The notes under the pieces are model-generated. The model did not search any database, was not told where the DNA came from, and saw only the letters and a program-made list of their open reading frames with translations. A stretch of DNA of 64,000 bases. It comes from CAWCGU01 sp963838095 (lineage in GTDB: Bacteria > Actinomycetota > Thermoleophilia > Solirubrobacterales > 70-9). This document shows positions 1 to 7,564 of this stretch, piece by piece. The translations under genes and the position numbers were made by a program. How positions within the stretch are numbered: position 1 is the stretch's first letter; every line of letters starts with the position of its first letter. The stretch covers positions 496,001 through 560,000 of the forward strand of contig CAWIPO010000008.1 of the NCBI GenBank assembly GCA_963838095.1. Reading direction: 5' to 3'.

Positions 1-1008
1 ACGATCGTCTGCGGCGACTCGCACACCGCCACCCACGGCGCGTTCGGAGCGCTCGCGGTCGGGATCGGCACCTCCGAGGTCGAGCACGTGCTCGCGACCC
101 AGTGCCTGGTGCAGAAGCGCCCGAAGTCGATGCGGATCGAGTACTCGGGGGCGCTTGGCCCGGGGGTGACCCCCAAGGACCTGATCCTGGCGACGATCGG
201 CCGCCTCGGCACCGCCGGGATGCAGGGTCACGCCGTCGAGTACGCGGGCGAGGCGATTCGGGGCCTGCCGATGGAGGGGCGGATGACGATCTGCAACATG
301 ACGATCGAGGGCGGCGGGCGCGCGGGGATGATCGCCCCGGACGAGACGACCTACGAGTGGATGAGCGGCCGGCCGGGCGTTCCGGCCGATTTCGACTCAG
401 CGGTCGAGCGCTGGCGCGAGCTTCCGACGGACAACGGCGCCGGCTTCGACACCGAGGTCGAGATCGACGCCTCGGAGATCTCGCCGATGGTCACCTGGGG
501 GACCAACCCCGGTCAGGTGGTCGAGGTCACGGGCGCAGTGCCCGATCCCCAGAACGAGAGCGAGGAGCGAGCCCTGCAGTACATGGCGCTCCAGCCCGGA
601 ACACCGATGCGGGAGATCCCGCTCGACCGCGTGTTCATCGGCTCGTGCACGAACTCCCGCATCCGCGACCTGCGCGAGGCGGCCGAGGTGATTGCGGGCC
701 GCAGGGTTGCCGATTCGCTCCAGGCCATGGTCGTCCCCGGCTCCGCCCGAGTCAAGGCCGAGGCCGAGGCCGAGGGACTGGACGAGGTCTTCAGGGCGGC
801 GGGATTCGACTGGCGCGGCGCCGGCTGCTCGATGTGCCTGGGGATGAACCCCGACATCCTCGCGCCGGGCGAGCGCTGCGCCTCGACGTCCAATCGCAAC
901 TTCGAGGGTCGTCAGGGCAAGGGCGGCCGCACACACCTGGTGAGCCCGAGGATGGCCGCCGCGGCCGCGATCGAGGGCCGCTTCGTCGACATCCGGGAGT
1001 GGGCATGA
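1..1008 (+). CDS. leuC: 3-isopropylmalate dehydratase large subunit (5' partial)
   Basis: This is the large subunit of the aconitase-family enzyme that isomerises 2- to 3-isopropylmalate in leucine synthesis. The reading frame is open from base 1, so the N-terminus lies outside the window. The visible part starts in the conserved VCGDSHTATHGAFG region. The 4Fe-4S ligands are the Cys of GSCTNSR and the two Cys of GCSMCLG. The C-terminus is complete. The stop codon overlaps the leuD ATG (ATGA), which implies translational coupling to its partner subunit. Confidence 0.97.
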   Translation, partial: TIVCGDSHTATHGAFGALAVGIGTSEVEHVLATQCLVQKRPKSMRIEYSGALGPGVTPKDLILATIGRLGTAGMQGHAVEYAGEAIRGLPMEGRMTICNMTIEGGGRAGMIAPDETTYEWMSGRPGVPADFDSAVERWRELPTDNGAGFDTEVEIDASEISPMVTWGTNPGQVVEVTGAVPDPQNESEERALQYMALQPGTPMREIPLDRVFIGSCTNSRIRDLREAAEVIAGRRVADSLQAMVVPGSARVKAEAEAEGLDEVFRAAGFDWRGAGCSMCLGMNPDILAPGERCASTSNRNFEGRQGKGGRTHLVSPRMAAAAAIEGRFVDIREWA

Positions 1009-1568
1009 GGCCAATTGACGTGATCAAGGGCAAGGTCTCCTTCCTCGACCGCGCCGACGTCGACACCGACCAGATCATCCCGAAGCAGTTCCTGAAGCGG
1101 GTCGAGCGCACCGGCTTCGGCGAGTTCCTCTTCTACGACTGGATTCGCGACGGCGAGCTGACGCTCGAAGCGAACCCGATCCTTGTAGCCGGTCGCAACT
1201 TCGGCTGCGGCTCCTCCCGCGAGCACGCCCCGTGGGCGCTGCAGGACTTCGGCTTCGAGGCGATCATCGCACCGTCGTTCGCGGACATCTTTTACGGCAA
1301 CTGCACCAAGATCGGGCTGCTGCCGGTGATCCTCGACGAGCAGACCTGTCGCGAGATCGCGGAGGCCGGTGAAGCGAGGATCGACGTCGACGATCAAACG
1401 GTCGACTACGCCGGCGGCGTCGTTCGCTTCGAGATCGACGAGGAGGTAAAGCACAGGATGCTGCACGGCCTCGACGACGTAGGCGTAACACTTCAGAACG
1501 TGGGAGCGATCGACGACTTTGAGGCGTCAGGGCGCGCCGACCTCGGGCCTGTGACGACGGCCATCTAG
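1005..1568 (+). CDS. leuD: 3-isopropylmalate dehydratase small subunit
   Basis: The small swivel-domain subunit (187 aa) pairs with LeuC. The ATG overlaps the leuC stop. Family features are DVDTDQIIPKQFLKR near the N-terminus and NFGCGSSREHAPWAL, the substrate-binding loop, near residues 65-80. Length is normal for bacterial LeuD (about 190-200 aa). It is followed after 5 nt by the dehydrogenase gene, so leuCD and the next gene are probably co-transcribed. Confidence 0.97.
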   Translation: MRPIDVIKGKVSFLDRADVDTDQIIPKQFLKRVERTGFGEFLFYDWIRDGELTLEANPILVAGRNFGCGSSREHAPWALQDFGFEAIIAPSFADIFYGNCTKIGLLPVILDEQTCREIAEAGEARIDVDDQTVDYAGGVVRFEIDEEVKHRMLHGLDDVGVTLQNVGAIDDFEASGRADLGPVTTAI

Positions 1569-1573
1569 ATGAA

Positions 1574-2929
1574 TTGCAGGAGATGATGTCCGACTCGTCT
1601 CCCGGCGGAAACGAGCGCCGCGGCAGCGGCGGCTGGGAATCGGTTCTCGACCGCGAGGCGCACGAGGTAGCGCCGGGGAGCGAATGGCGCTCCGACCTGT
1701 GGCGCACCGCGGTCCATCAGTTCGAACGCGCCGCCGACCTGCTCGCTCTCGACCGCGAGCTTCGCAGCCGGTTGCTCGAACCGCGGCGGTCGCTGGTCGT
1801 CAACTTCCCCGTCCGCAACGACGCCGGCGAGGTGCACAACTACACCGGCTACCGAGTCCAGCACGGCCTCACGGTCGGTCCGACGAAGGGCGGCATCCGC
1901 TACGCGCCCGGCGTCTCGCTCGGCGAGTGCGCCGCGCTGGCGATGTGGATGACCCTCAAATGCGCTCTGCTGGAGCTTCCATTCGGGGGAGCGAAGGGGG
2001 GAGTCCGCGTCGATCCCCACCGCCTCTCCGACGGTGAGCTGGAGCGGCTGACGCGCCGCTACGCGGCCGAGATAATTCCCCTTGTCGGGCCCGACCTGGA
2101 CATTCCGGCACCGGACATGGCCACCGGCGAACGGGAGATGTCGTGGTTCATGGACACCTATTCCCAGCAGGTGGGCCACGCCGAGCCTGGTGTCGTGACC
2201 GGAAAGCCCGCCGCGCTCGGGGGCACCGCCGGCCGGAAAAAGGCGACCGGCCTCGGCGTCGTCTTCTGCGTCGAGTCGGTGCTCAAGCGGCTGGGCTGGG
2301 AGATCTCGGGCCAGCGGGTCGCGATTCAGGGTTTCGGCAACGTCGGCAGGGTCGTCGCCCGAGAGCTCGCCGCGAGAGACGCACAGATCGTCGCGATCGC
2401 CGACGTCAGCGCAGGGATCGTCAACGACAGGGGAATCGCGATCGACGACGCGGCGACCTGGGCCGAGGAGCACCGTTTCCTGCGCGGATTCGGGGGCGGC
2501 GAGGAGGTCGGGCGCTCCGACGTCCTGGAGGTACCGTGCGACATCCTGATCCCCGCCGCGCTCGAGTCCCAGATCACGCGCGAGAACGCCGATCGGCTCG
2601 ACTGCAAGTTGATCGTCGAGGCGGCAAACGGGCCGACTACGCCGGAGGCAGACGAGATCCTCGCGGCGCGCGGGATCCCGTTGATTCCCGACCTGCTCGC
2701 CAATGCCGGCGGGGTGACCGTGAGCTACTTCGAATGGGCTCAGGCCCAGCAGCGATACCTGTGGGACATCGACGAGGTGGAGTCCAAGCTTCACCAGTAC
2801 CTCACCAGGGCGACCGATCACGTCGCCGAGAGCGCCGACTCGCTCGGGGTGCCGTGGAGGGACGCGGCGCAGGCTGTTGCGGTGGAACGCCTCGCCGACG
2901 CGGCCAAGATGCGCGCGGTCTTCCCGTGA
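1574..2929 (+). CDS. Glu/Leu/Phe/Val dehydrogenase family protein (probable glutamate dehydrogenase)
   Basis: This NAD(P)-dependent amino acid dehydrogenase interconverts 2-oxoglutarate and glutamate, or a related oxo/amino acid pair. Visible features are PTKGGIRYAPG with the substrate-binding Lys, LPFGGAKGGV with the catalytic Lys, DIPAPDMATGE, a Rossmann motif GFGNVGRVVA, and VEAANGPTTPEAD followed by LLANAGGVTVSYFEW. The last blocks resemble hexameric glutamate dehydrogenases. The start is uncertain: TTG at 1574 is used here, but ATG at 1583 or 1586 lies just after an AGGAG. Its place between leuD and leuB suggests supply of glutamate for IlvE; a leucine/valine dehydrogenase role cannot be excluded. 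Confidence 0.88.
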   Translation: MQEMMSDSSPGGNERRGSGGWESVLDREAHEVAPGSEWRSDLWRTAVHQFERAADLLALDRELRSRLLEPRRSLVVNFPVRNDAGEVHNYTGYRVQHGLTVGPTKGGIRYAPGVSLGECAALAMWMTLKCALLELPFGGAKGGVRVDPHRLSDGELERLTRRYAAEIIPLVGPDLDIPAPDMATGEREMSWFMDTYSQQVGHAEPGVVTGKPAALGGTAGRKKATGLGVVFCVESVLKRLGWEISGQRVAIQGFGNVGRVVARELAARDAQIVAIADVSAGIVNDRGIAIDDAATWAEEHRFLRGFGGGEEVGRSDVLEVPCDILIPAALESQITRENADRLDCKLIVEAANGPTTPEADEILAARGIPLIPDLLANAGGVTVSYFEWAQAQQRYLWDIDEVESKLHQYLTRATDHVAESADSLGVPWRDAAQAVAVERLADAAKMRAVFP

Positions 2930-2936
2930 GCCTGTG

Positions 2937-3692
2937 ATGGCAACCGACTGGGATGCGGCGACCTACGATCGGGTCGCCGACCCGCAGGCGGAGTGGGGGA
3001 AGGAGGTGCTGGAGCGGCTGACGCTCGACGGCGACGAGACCGTGCTCGATGCCGGATGTGGCACCGGCCGAACGACGAAGCTGCTGCTCGAACGGCTGCC
3101 GCGCGGCCGCGTGATCGGGGTCGACGCATCGCTGTCGATGATCGAGATGGCGCGTGAGGCTCTCGACCCCGAGCGCACCGAGCTGATCGTCTCCGACCTG
3201 CTCGAGCTGGATCTGCCCGAGCAGGTGGACGCGATCTTCTCCAACGCGACCTTCCACTGGATCAGCGACCACAACCGCCTCTTCGCGAAGCTGTTCGAGC
3301 TTCTGCGGCCCGGGGGCGTCGTCGAGGCCCAGTGTGGCGGGCAGGGAAACGTCGACGAGTTGGTGAACGCCCTGATGGCAATGGAGGGCGACGAGCGCTT
3401 CTCCCCTTACCTGAGAACCATGGCGCAGAGCTGGCACTTTGCAAGCCTGGGCGATACGCGCACCCATCTGGAGCGAGCGGGGTTCGAGGTGAAGGAGTTG
3501 TCCGTCGACGACCGCGTCGTCATTCCTCCCGACCCCGGCACCTACATCGCTGCCTCTGGCCTGAACGCGCAGATGGAACGCCTCCCCGAGCACCTTCGTT
3601 CGGAGTTCATGGATGCGTTGCTCGGCTCGATGCCGAGGCCGATCACGCTGCACTACGTGCGCCTCAACATTTCGGCCCGGCGACCAACATGA
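2937..3692 (+). CDS. class I SAM-dependent methyltransferase (trans-aconitate methyltransferase-like)
   Basis: A 251-aa methyltransferase with SAM motif I VLDAGCGTGRTTK near residue 40, followed by an acidic VDASLSM strand and the SNATFHWISDH block. The last block and the MATDWDAATYDR N-terminus resemble trans-aconitate 2-methyltransferase (Tam). Trans-aconitate arises from aconitase chemistry, so the neighbouring LeuCD makes the assignment attractive, but the substrate is inferred. The ATG lies 7 nt after the upstream stop. Its TGA overlaps the ATG of the following micro-ORF. Confidence 0.8.
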   Translation: MATDWDAATYDRVADPQAEWGKEVLERLTLDGDETVLDAGCGTGRTTKLLLERLPRGRVIGVDASLSMIEMAREALDPERTELIVSDLLELDLPEQVDAIFSNATFHWISDHNRLFAKLFELLRPGGVVEAQCGGQGNVDELVNALMAMEGDERFSPYLRTMAQSWHFASLGDTRTHLERAGFEVKELSVDDRVVIPPDPGTYIAASGLNAQMERLPEHLRSEFMDALLGSMPRPITLHYVRLNISARRPT

Positions 3693-3751
3693 ATACCGCC
3701 GAATCCTCCGCTTCGCGTCCGGTTCGGCTCGATCTCATCTGCATGAGATGA
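3689..3751 (+). CDS. coupled 20-aa micro-ORF, copy 1 (upstream of leuB)
   Basis: A 20-codon ORF encoding a peptide that ends in RPVRLDLICMR. Its ATG overlaps the methyltransferase stop and its TGA overlaps the leuB ATG, so ribosomes could pass from one gene to the next without a Shine-Dalgarno. A second copy at 22660-22722 matches at 59 of 63 bases with the same reading frame and the same overlap with its downstream gene. I do not recognise the family. It could be a regulatory leader peptide, a structured RNA whose frame is incidental, or a mobile repeat. Confidence 0.5.
   Translation: MNTAESSASRPVRLDLICMR
3732..3749 (+). promoter_or_regulatory. hairpin over micro-ORF stop / leuB start
   Basis: Perfect inverted repeat ATCTCAT-CTGC-ATGAGAT, able to form a 7-bp hairpin that covers the micro-ORF stop and part of the leuB start codon. 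A second upstream stem, GCCGAA (3698-3703) with TTCGGC (3723-3728), can extend by CC/GG across one bulged T. Both stems recur in the copy near 22.7 kb. Translation through the micro-ORF would open them. Confidence 0.45.
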
Positions 3752-4842
3752 CCCGGCTCGTCCTCCTTCCGGGCGACGGGATCGGCCCCGAGATTGGCGC
3801 CGCGGCAATGCGGCTGCTCGACGTTTTGGGTGGGTTCGAAGTCACCGAGCAGCTGATCGGAGGAGCGTCGATCGATGCCCACGGGACGGCGCTCAGCGAC
3901 GAGGTCCTGGAGGCATGCCGCGGCGCCGACGCCGTGCTGCTGTGCGCGGTCGGCGGGCCGAAGTGGGACACGACCGATCCGAATGCACCCCGCCCGGAGC
4001 AGGGGCTGCTCGGACTGCGCAAGGGCCTCGGCCTGTACGCGAACCTGCGCCCGGTGAAGCCCAGCCCGTCGCTGCTGGCCGCCAGCCCGCTTCGCCCGGA
4101 GCGGATCGACGGCACCGATCTGCTCGTGGTCCGGGAATTGACCGGGGGGATCTACTTCGGCGACTCGGGACGAGACGGCGACGTCGCCCACGACACGTGC
4201 GAGTACTCGGTCGCCGAGATCGAGCGCATCGCCCGTGTCGGGTTTGAGGCCGCGGGCCCCCGCCGGGGGCGCGTCACGTCGGTCGACAAGGCGAACGTGC
4301 TCGAGACCTCGCGCCTGTGGCGTGAGACCGTCGAGCGGGTGGCGAGCGGCTACGAAGACGTCGCCCTCGACCACCTGCTGGTCGACAACGCCGCGATGCA
4401 GCTCGTCTCCGACCCCTCCCGCTTCGACGTGATCCTGACCGAGAACCTCTTCGGCGACATCCTCTCGGACGAGTCGGCGATGCTCACCGGCTCGCTGGGC
4501 ATGCTGCCGTCGGCGAGCCTCGGGGACGGTGGGCCGGGTATGTACGAGCCGGTCCACGGCTCCGCCCCCGACATCGCCGGAAAGGGGATCGCCAACCCGC
4601 TTGCGACCTTCCTCTCGGTGGCGATGATGCTCCGCCACGGCCTGGATCGTGCAGCCGACGCCGAGGCCTTGGAGGAGGCGGTCGAGGCCGTGCTGCGTCG
4701 CGGCCTGCGCACTCCCGACCTCGCATGGGTCGAGCCCGAGGTCCCGCCGGCGTCCGAATTCCCCGGCGAGGTCGAGGTCGGCACCGCCGAGATGACCGAG
4801 GCCGTGCTCGGGGCGATTGTGCTCGGGGCGATTGACGCCTAG
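3748..4842 (+). CDS. leuB: 3-isopropylmalate dehydrogenase
   Basis: LeuB (364 aa) oxidatively decarboxylates 3-isopropylmalate to 2-oxoisocaproate with NAD+. Family features are LPGDGIGPEI at the N-terminus, VRELTGGIYFGD, the catalytic region VDKANVLETSRLWRE, the Mg2+ Asp region ILTENLFGDILSDE, and the NAD-binding EPVHGSAPDIAGKGIANP. The ATG overlaps the micro-ORF stop (ATGA). No Shine-Dalgarno precedes it, so initiation is probably coupled. Length is typical. Confidence 0.96.
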   Translation: MTRLVLLPGDGIGPEIGAAAMRLLDVLGGFEVTEQLIGGASIDAHGTALSDEVLEACRGADAVLLCAVGGPKWDTTDPNAPRPEQGLLGLRKGLGLYANLRPVKPSPSLLAASPLRPERIDGTDLLVVRELTGGIYFGDSGRDGDVAHDTCEYSVAEIERIARVGFEAAGPRRGRVTSVDKANVLETSRLWRETVERVASGYEDVALDHLLVDNAAMQLVSDPSRFDVILTENLFGDILSDESAMLTGSLGMLPSASLGDGGPGMYEPVHGSAPDIAGKGIANPLATFLSVAMMLRHGLDRAADAEALEEAVEAVLRRGLRTPDLAWVEPEVPPASEFPGEVEVGTAEMTEAVLGAIVLGAIDA

Positions 4843-4899
4843 CGCCCAGCGGGCGGCTGGCATACTTCCGGCACCCGGCGCGAAAGGAGCGGAAGCAGC

Positions 4900-5853
4900 G
4901 TGGAGAAGTCCGAGTACATCTGGATGAACGGCGAATTTGTCCCTTGGGACGACGCCAAGGTCCACGTCCTCAGCCACGGCCTCCACTACGGCACCGGGGT
5001 GTTCGAGGGCATCCGCGCGTATGACACCGAGAAGGGCACGGCGGTCTTTCGCCACCGTGACCACCTCGAGCGGCTGGCGAAGTCGGCGCAGCTCTACTAC
5101 ATGGAGCTGCCGTACGGGCTGGATGCGATCCGCGACGCCACCCACGAGCTGATCCGTCGCAACGGGCTCGACTCCTGCTACATCCGCCCGCTCGCCTTCC
5201 GCGGCTACGGGGAGATGGGGCTGTACGCGCAGTCGGCGCCGATCAACCTGATGGTCGCCGTGTGGTCATGGGGCGCCTACCTCGGCGAGGAGGGGAAGGC
5301 GAAGGGAATCCGCGCCAAGGTCTCCTCCTGGCGCTCGCTGTCGGGCGACAGCCTGATCCCGCACGCGAAGGCAACTGGGCAGTATCTGAACTCGATTCTC
5401 GCCAAGACCGAGAGCGTCAAGTCCGGCTACGACGAGGCGATCCTGCTCGACGATCGCGGCTTCGTCTCCGAGGGGTCGGGCGAGAACATCTTCATCGTCC
5501 GCGAGGGCACGCTGATCACGCCGGGCCACACATCGTCGATCCTCGACGGCATCAGCCGCAAGTCGGTGATTCAGATCGCACGCGATCTCGGCTACGCGAT
5601 CGAGGAGCGCGACATCGCGCGTGCGGAGTTGTACCTCGCCGACGAGATCTTCCTCACCGGGACGGCCGCCGAGCTGGTTCCGGTGCGCGAGGTCGACGAC
5701 CACGCCGTCGGCGAGCCTGGTGAGATCACGCGCGTGATCCAGGCCAAGTTCGACGATGCCCTGCATGGGCGCGCCGAGGAGTACCTCGAGTGGCTGGACG
5801 TGGTAGAGCCCGCCCAGGAGCCGATGCAGGAAGCGAGTAAAGTCACCTCGTGA
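4900..5853 (+). CDS. ilvE: branched-chain amino acid aminotransferase
   Basis: A class IV PLP aminotransferase (317 aa) that carries out the last step of Leu, Ile and Val synthesis using glutamate. Visible features are HGLHYGTGVFEGIRAY near residue 25, the PLP-lysine region HAKATGQYLNSILAK, and DERGF-like LDDRGFVSEGSGENIF followed by TGTAAELVPV. The GTG start has AAAGGAG 10 nt upstream. Its TGA overlaps the ATG of an Ile-rich micro-ORF that precedes cimA. Confidence 0.95.
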   Translation: MEKSEYIWMNGEFVPWDDAKVHVLSHGLHYGTGVFEGIRAYDTEKGTAVFRHRDHLERLAKSAQLYYMELPYGLDAIRDATHELIRRNGLDSCYIRPLAFRGYGEMGLYAQSAPINLMVAVWSWGAYLGEEGKAKGIRAKVSSWRSLSGDSLIPHAKATGQYLNSILAKTESVKSGYDEAILLDDRGFVSEGSGENIFIVREGTLITPGHTSSILDGISRKSVIQIARDLGYAIEERDIARAELYLADEIFLTGTAAELVPVREVDDHAVGEPGEITRVIQAKFDDALHGRAEEYLEWLDVVEPAQEPMQEASKVTS

Positions 5854-5903
5854 TGCTTCGCATCGAGGCAATCGGACGAATTAGGGGCGCCGCAACCGCT
5901 TAG
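5853..5903 (+). CDS. putative Ile-rich leader peptide upstream of cimA
   Basis: A 16-codon ORF, MLRIEAIGRIRGAATA, starts inside the ilvE stop (TGATG). Three of the 16 codons are Ile, and the gene downstream makes an isoleucine precursor. The ORF ends inside a perfect hairpin, and G+C-rich pairing potential (CGCGGC with GCCGCG) follows before the cimA start. This is the layout of a translational attenuator, but no obvious U-tract terminator is present, so function is inferred. Confidence 0.4.
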   Translation: MLRIEAIGRIRGAATA

Positions 5904-5908
5904 CGGTT
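5894..5908 (+). promoter_or_regulatory. hairpin at the leader-peptide stop
   Basis: AACCGC-TTA-GCGGTT forms a perfect 6-bp stem with a 3-nt loop containing part of the leader stop codon. A ribosome finishing or stalling on the leader peptide would change its folding. Confidence 0.4.
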
Positions 5909-5986
5909 CGCGGCCCGCGCGGCCATGCCGCGCCCCCCGGGTCCACTAGGCCCCCCTCGTCCACCTCGAAGCAGAAAGGCATCGTC

Positions 5987-7564
5987 TTGACTCAGGTTCA
6001 CCTCTACGACACCACGCTCCGCGACGGAATGCAGGGGCAGGGCATGTCGCTGTCCGCGGCCGAGAAGGTACGCGTCGTTCACGCCTTGGACCGCCTCGGC
6101 GTCCATTACGTCGAGGCCGGCTTCCCGAGCTCGAATCCGAAGGAGGTGGAGCTGTTCGGCCTGCTCGCCCAGGAGAGCTTCGAGCACACGACAGTGTGCG
6201 CGTTCGGGATGACGCGTCGTCGCGACGTCACGCCCGCGGACGACGAGGCGCTGCAGGTCCTTGTCGGCTGCTTCGCTCCGGTCGTCACCCTGGTCGGCAA
6301 GACCTGGGGGCTTCACCTCGAGAAGGTGACGCGCGTCTCGCCCGAGGAGAACCTGGCGATGATCGCCGACTCGGTCGCGTTTTGCCGCGGGGAGGGAAAG
6401 CGCGTCGTGTACGACGCCGAACACTTCTTCGACGGCTGGCGGGACGACAGCGCCTACGCGCTCGAGTGCCTGACCGCGGCCGTCGAGGGAGGTGCCGAGA
6501 ACGTGACGCTCTGCGACACCAACGGATCCAGCCTTCCTGGACAGGTCGGCGAAGCGACCGCGGCGGTTGTGGAGGCGTTGGGGGAGAGAGTGCAGGTCGG
6601 GATCCACACCCACAACGACGCCGAGTGCGGGGTCGCGAACTCGCTAGCGGCTGTGGAGGTCGGCGCGCGGATGGTGCAGGGGACGATGAACGGCTACGGC
6701 GAGCGAACCGGGAACGCGAACCTGGCCTCGATCCTTCCCGCCCTGGAGCTGAAGCTGGGCTATGAGTGCGTTGGCGCAGAGCGGCTGGGGCGGCTGACCG
6801 ATACCTCGCACTACCTGGACGAGCTCTGCAACCTGCCGCCTGATCCCGATCGGCCGTACGTGGGACGCAACGCCTTCGCGCACGGAGGAGGCCTGCACGC
6901 CGCCGGAGTACAGGCGGACGCGCGCACGTTCGAGCACATCGATCCGGAGCAGGTCGGCAATCGCCGCCAGGTGTTGATCTCGGAGCTCTCGGGGAAGGGC
7001 TCGGTGTTGAGCCGCGCCGGCGAGGTTGGTGTGAAGCTGGACGAGGAGGCCGCGCGGCGCACGGTCGAGCGGCTGAAGGAGCGCGAGCACCGCGGCTACC
7101 ACTACGAGGCCGCAGATGCATCGTTCGAGTTGTTGCTGCGCCAGGAGGCGGGGGAGTACGAGTCGCTGTTCCGGCTCGAGAGCTTCCGCGTCGTCGTCGA
7201 AAAGCGCGCCGACGGCAAGGTCGAGACCGAGGCGACGATCAAGATCTGGGTCGACGGCCAGCGCTACATCCGCACCGCGGAGGGGAACGGCCCCGTGAAC
7301 GCGCTGGACAAGGCGCTGCGGGAGGCGATCGGCGAGCTGCACCCCCACCTGGCGGACATCGAGCTCGTCAACTACAAGGTGCGGATCCTCGACGAGGACC
7401 ACGGGACCGGCGCGGTCACCCGCGTGCTGCTCGACTCCTCCGACGGCCACGAGAGCTGGGGCACGATCGGGGTCTCGGAGAACATCATCGAGGCGTCGTG
7501 GGAGGCGCTGGTCGAGTCGCTCGAGTATGCCTTCCAGCCGCGGCACGCCGGCTCGCGTGTCTGA
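5987..7564 (+). CDS. cimA: citramalate synthase
   Basis: CimA (525 aa) condenses pyruvate and acetyl-CoA to (R)-citramalate, a threonine-independent entry to isoleucine. The TIM barrel begins with YDTTLRDGMQGQG (catalytic Arg and metal Asp). It contains HTHNDAECGVANS, which supplies metal His ligands, and GYGERTGNANLASI. The C-terminal third (about residues 380-510) is the LeuA-type allosteric dimer domain. The DGMQGQG version and full length fit CimA better than LeuA. The start is TTG, with an AGAAAGG about 8 nt upstream. LeuCD can process citramalate as well as isopropylmalate. Confidence 0.93.
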   Translation: MTQVHLYDTTLRDGMQGQGMSLSAAEKVRVVHALDRLGVHYVEAGFPSSNPKEVELFGLLAQESFEHTTVCAFGMTRRRDVTPADDEALQVLVGCFAPVVTLVGKTWGLHLEKVTRVSPEENLAMIADSVAFCRGEGKRVVYDAEHFFDGWRDDSAYALECLTAAVEGGAENVTLCDTNGSSLPGQVGEATAAVVEALGERVQVGIHTHNDAECGVANSLAAVEVGARMVQGTMNGYGERTGNANLASILPALELKLGYECVGAERLGRLTDTSHYLDELCNLPPDPDRPYVGRNAFAHGGGLHAAGVQADARTFEHIDPEQVGNRRQVLISELSGKGSVLSRAGEVGVKLDEEAARRTVERLKEREHRGYHYEAADASFELLLRQEAGEYESLFRLESFRVVVEKRADGKVETEATIKIWVDGQRYIRTAEGNGPVNALDKALREAIGELHPHLADIELVNYKVRILDEDHGTGAVTRVLLDSSDGHESWGTIGVSENIIEASWEALVESLEYAFQPRHAGSRV

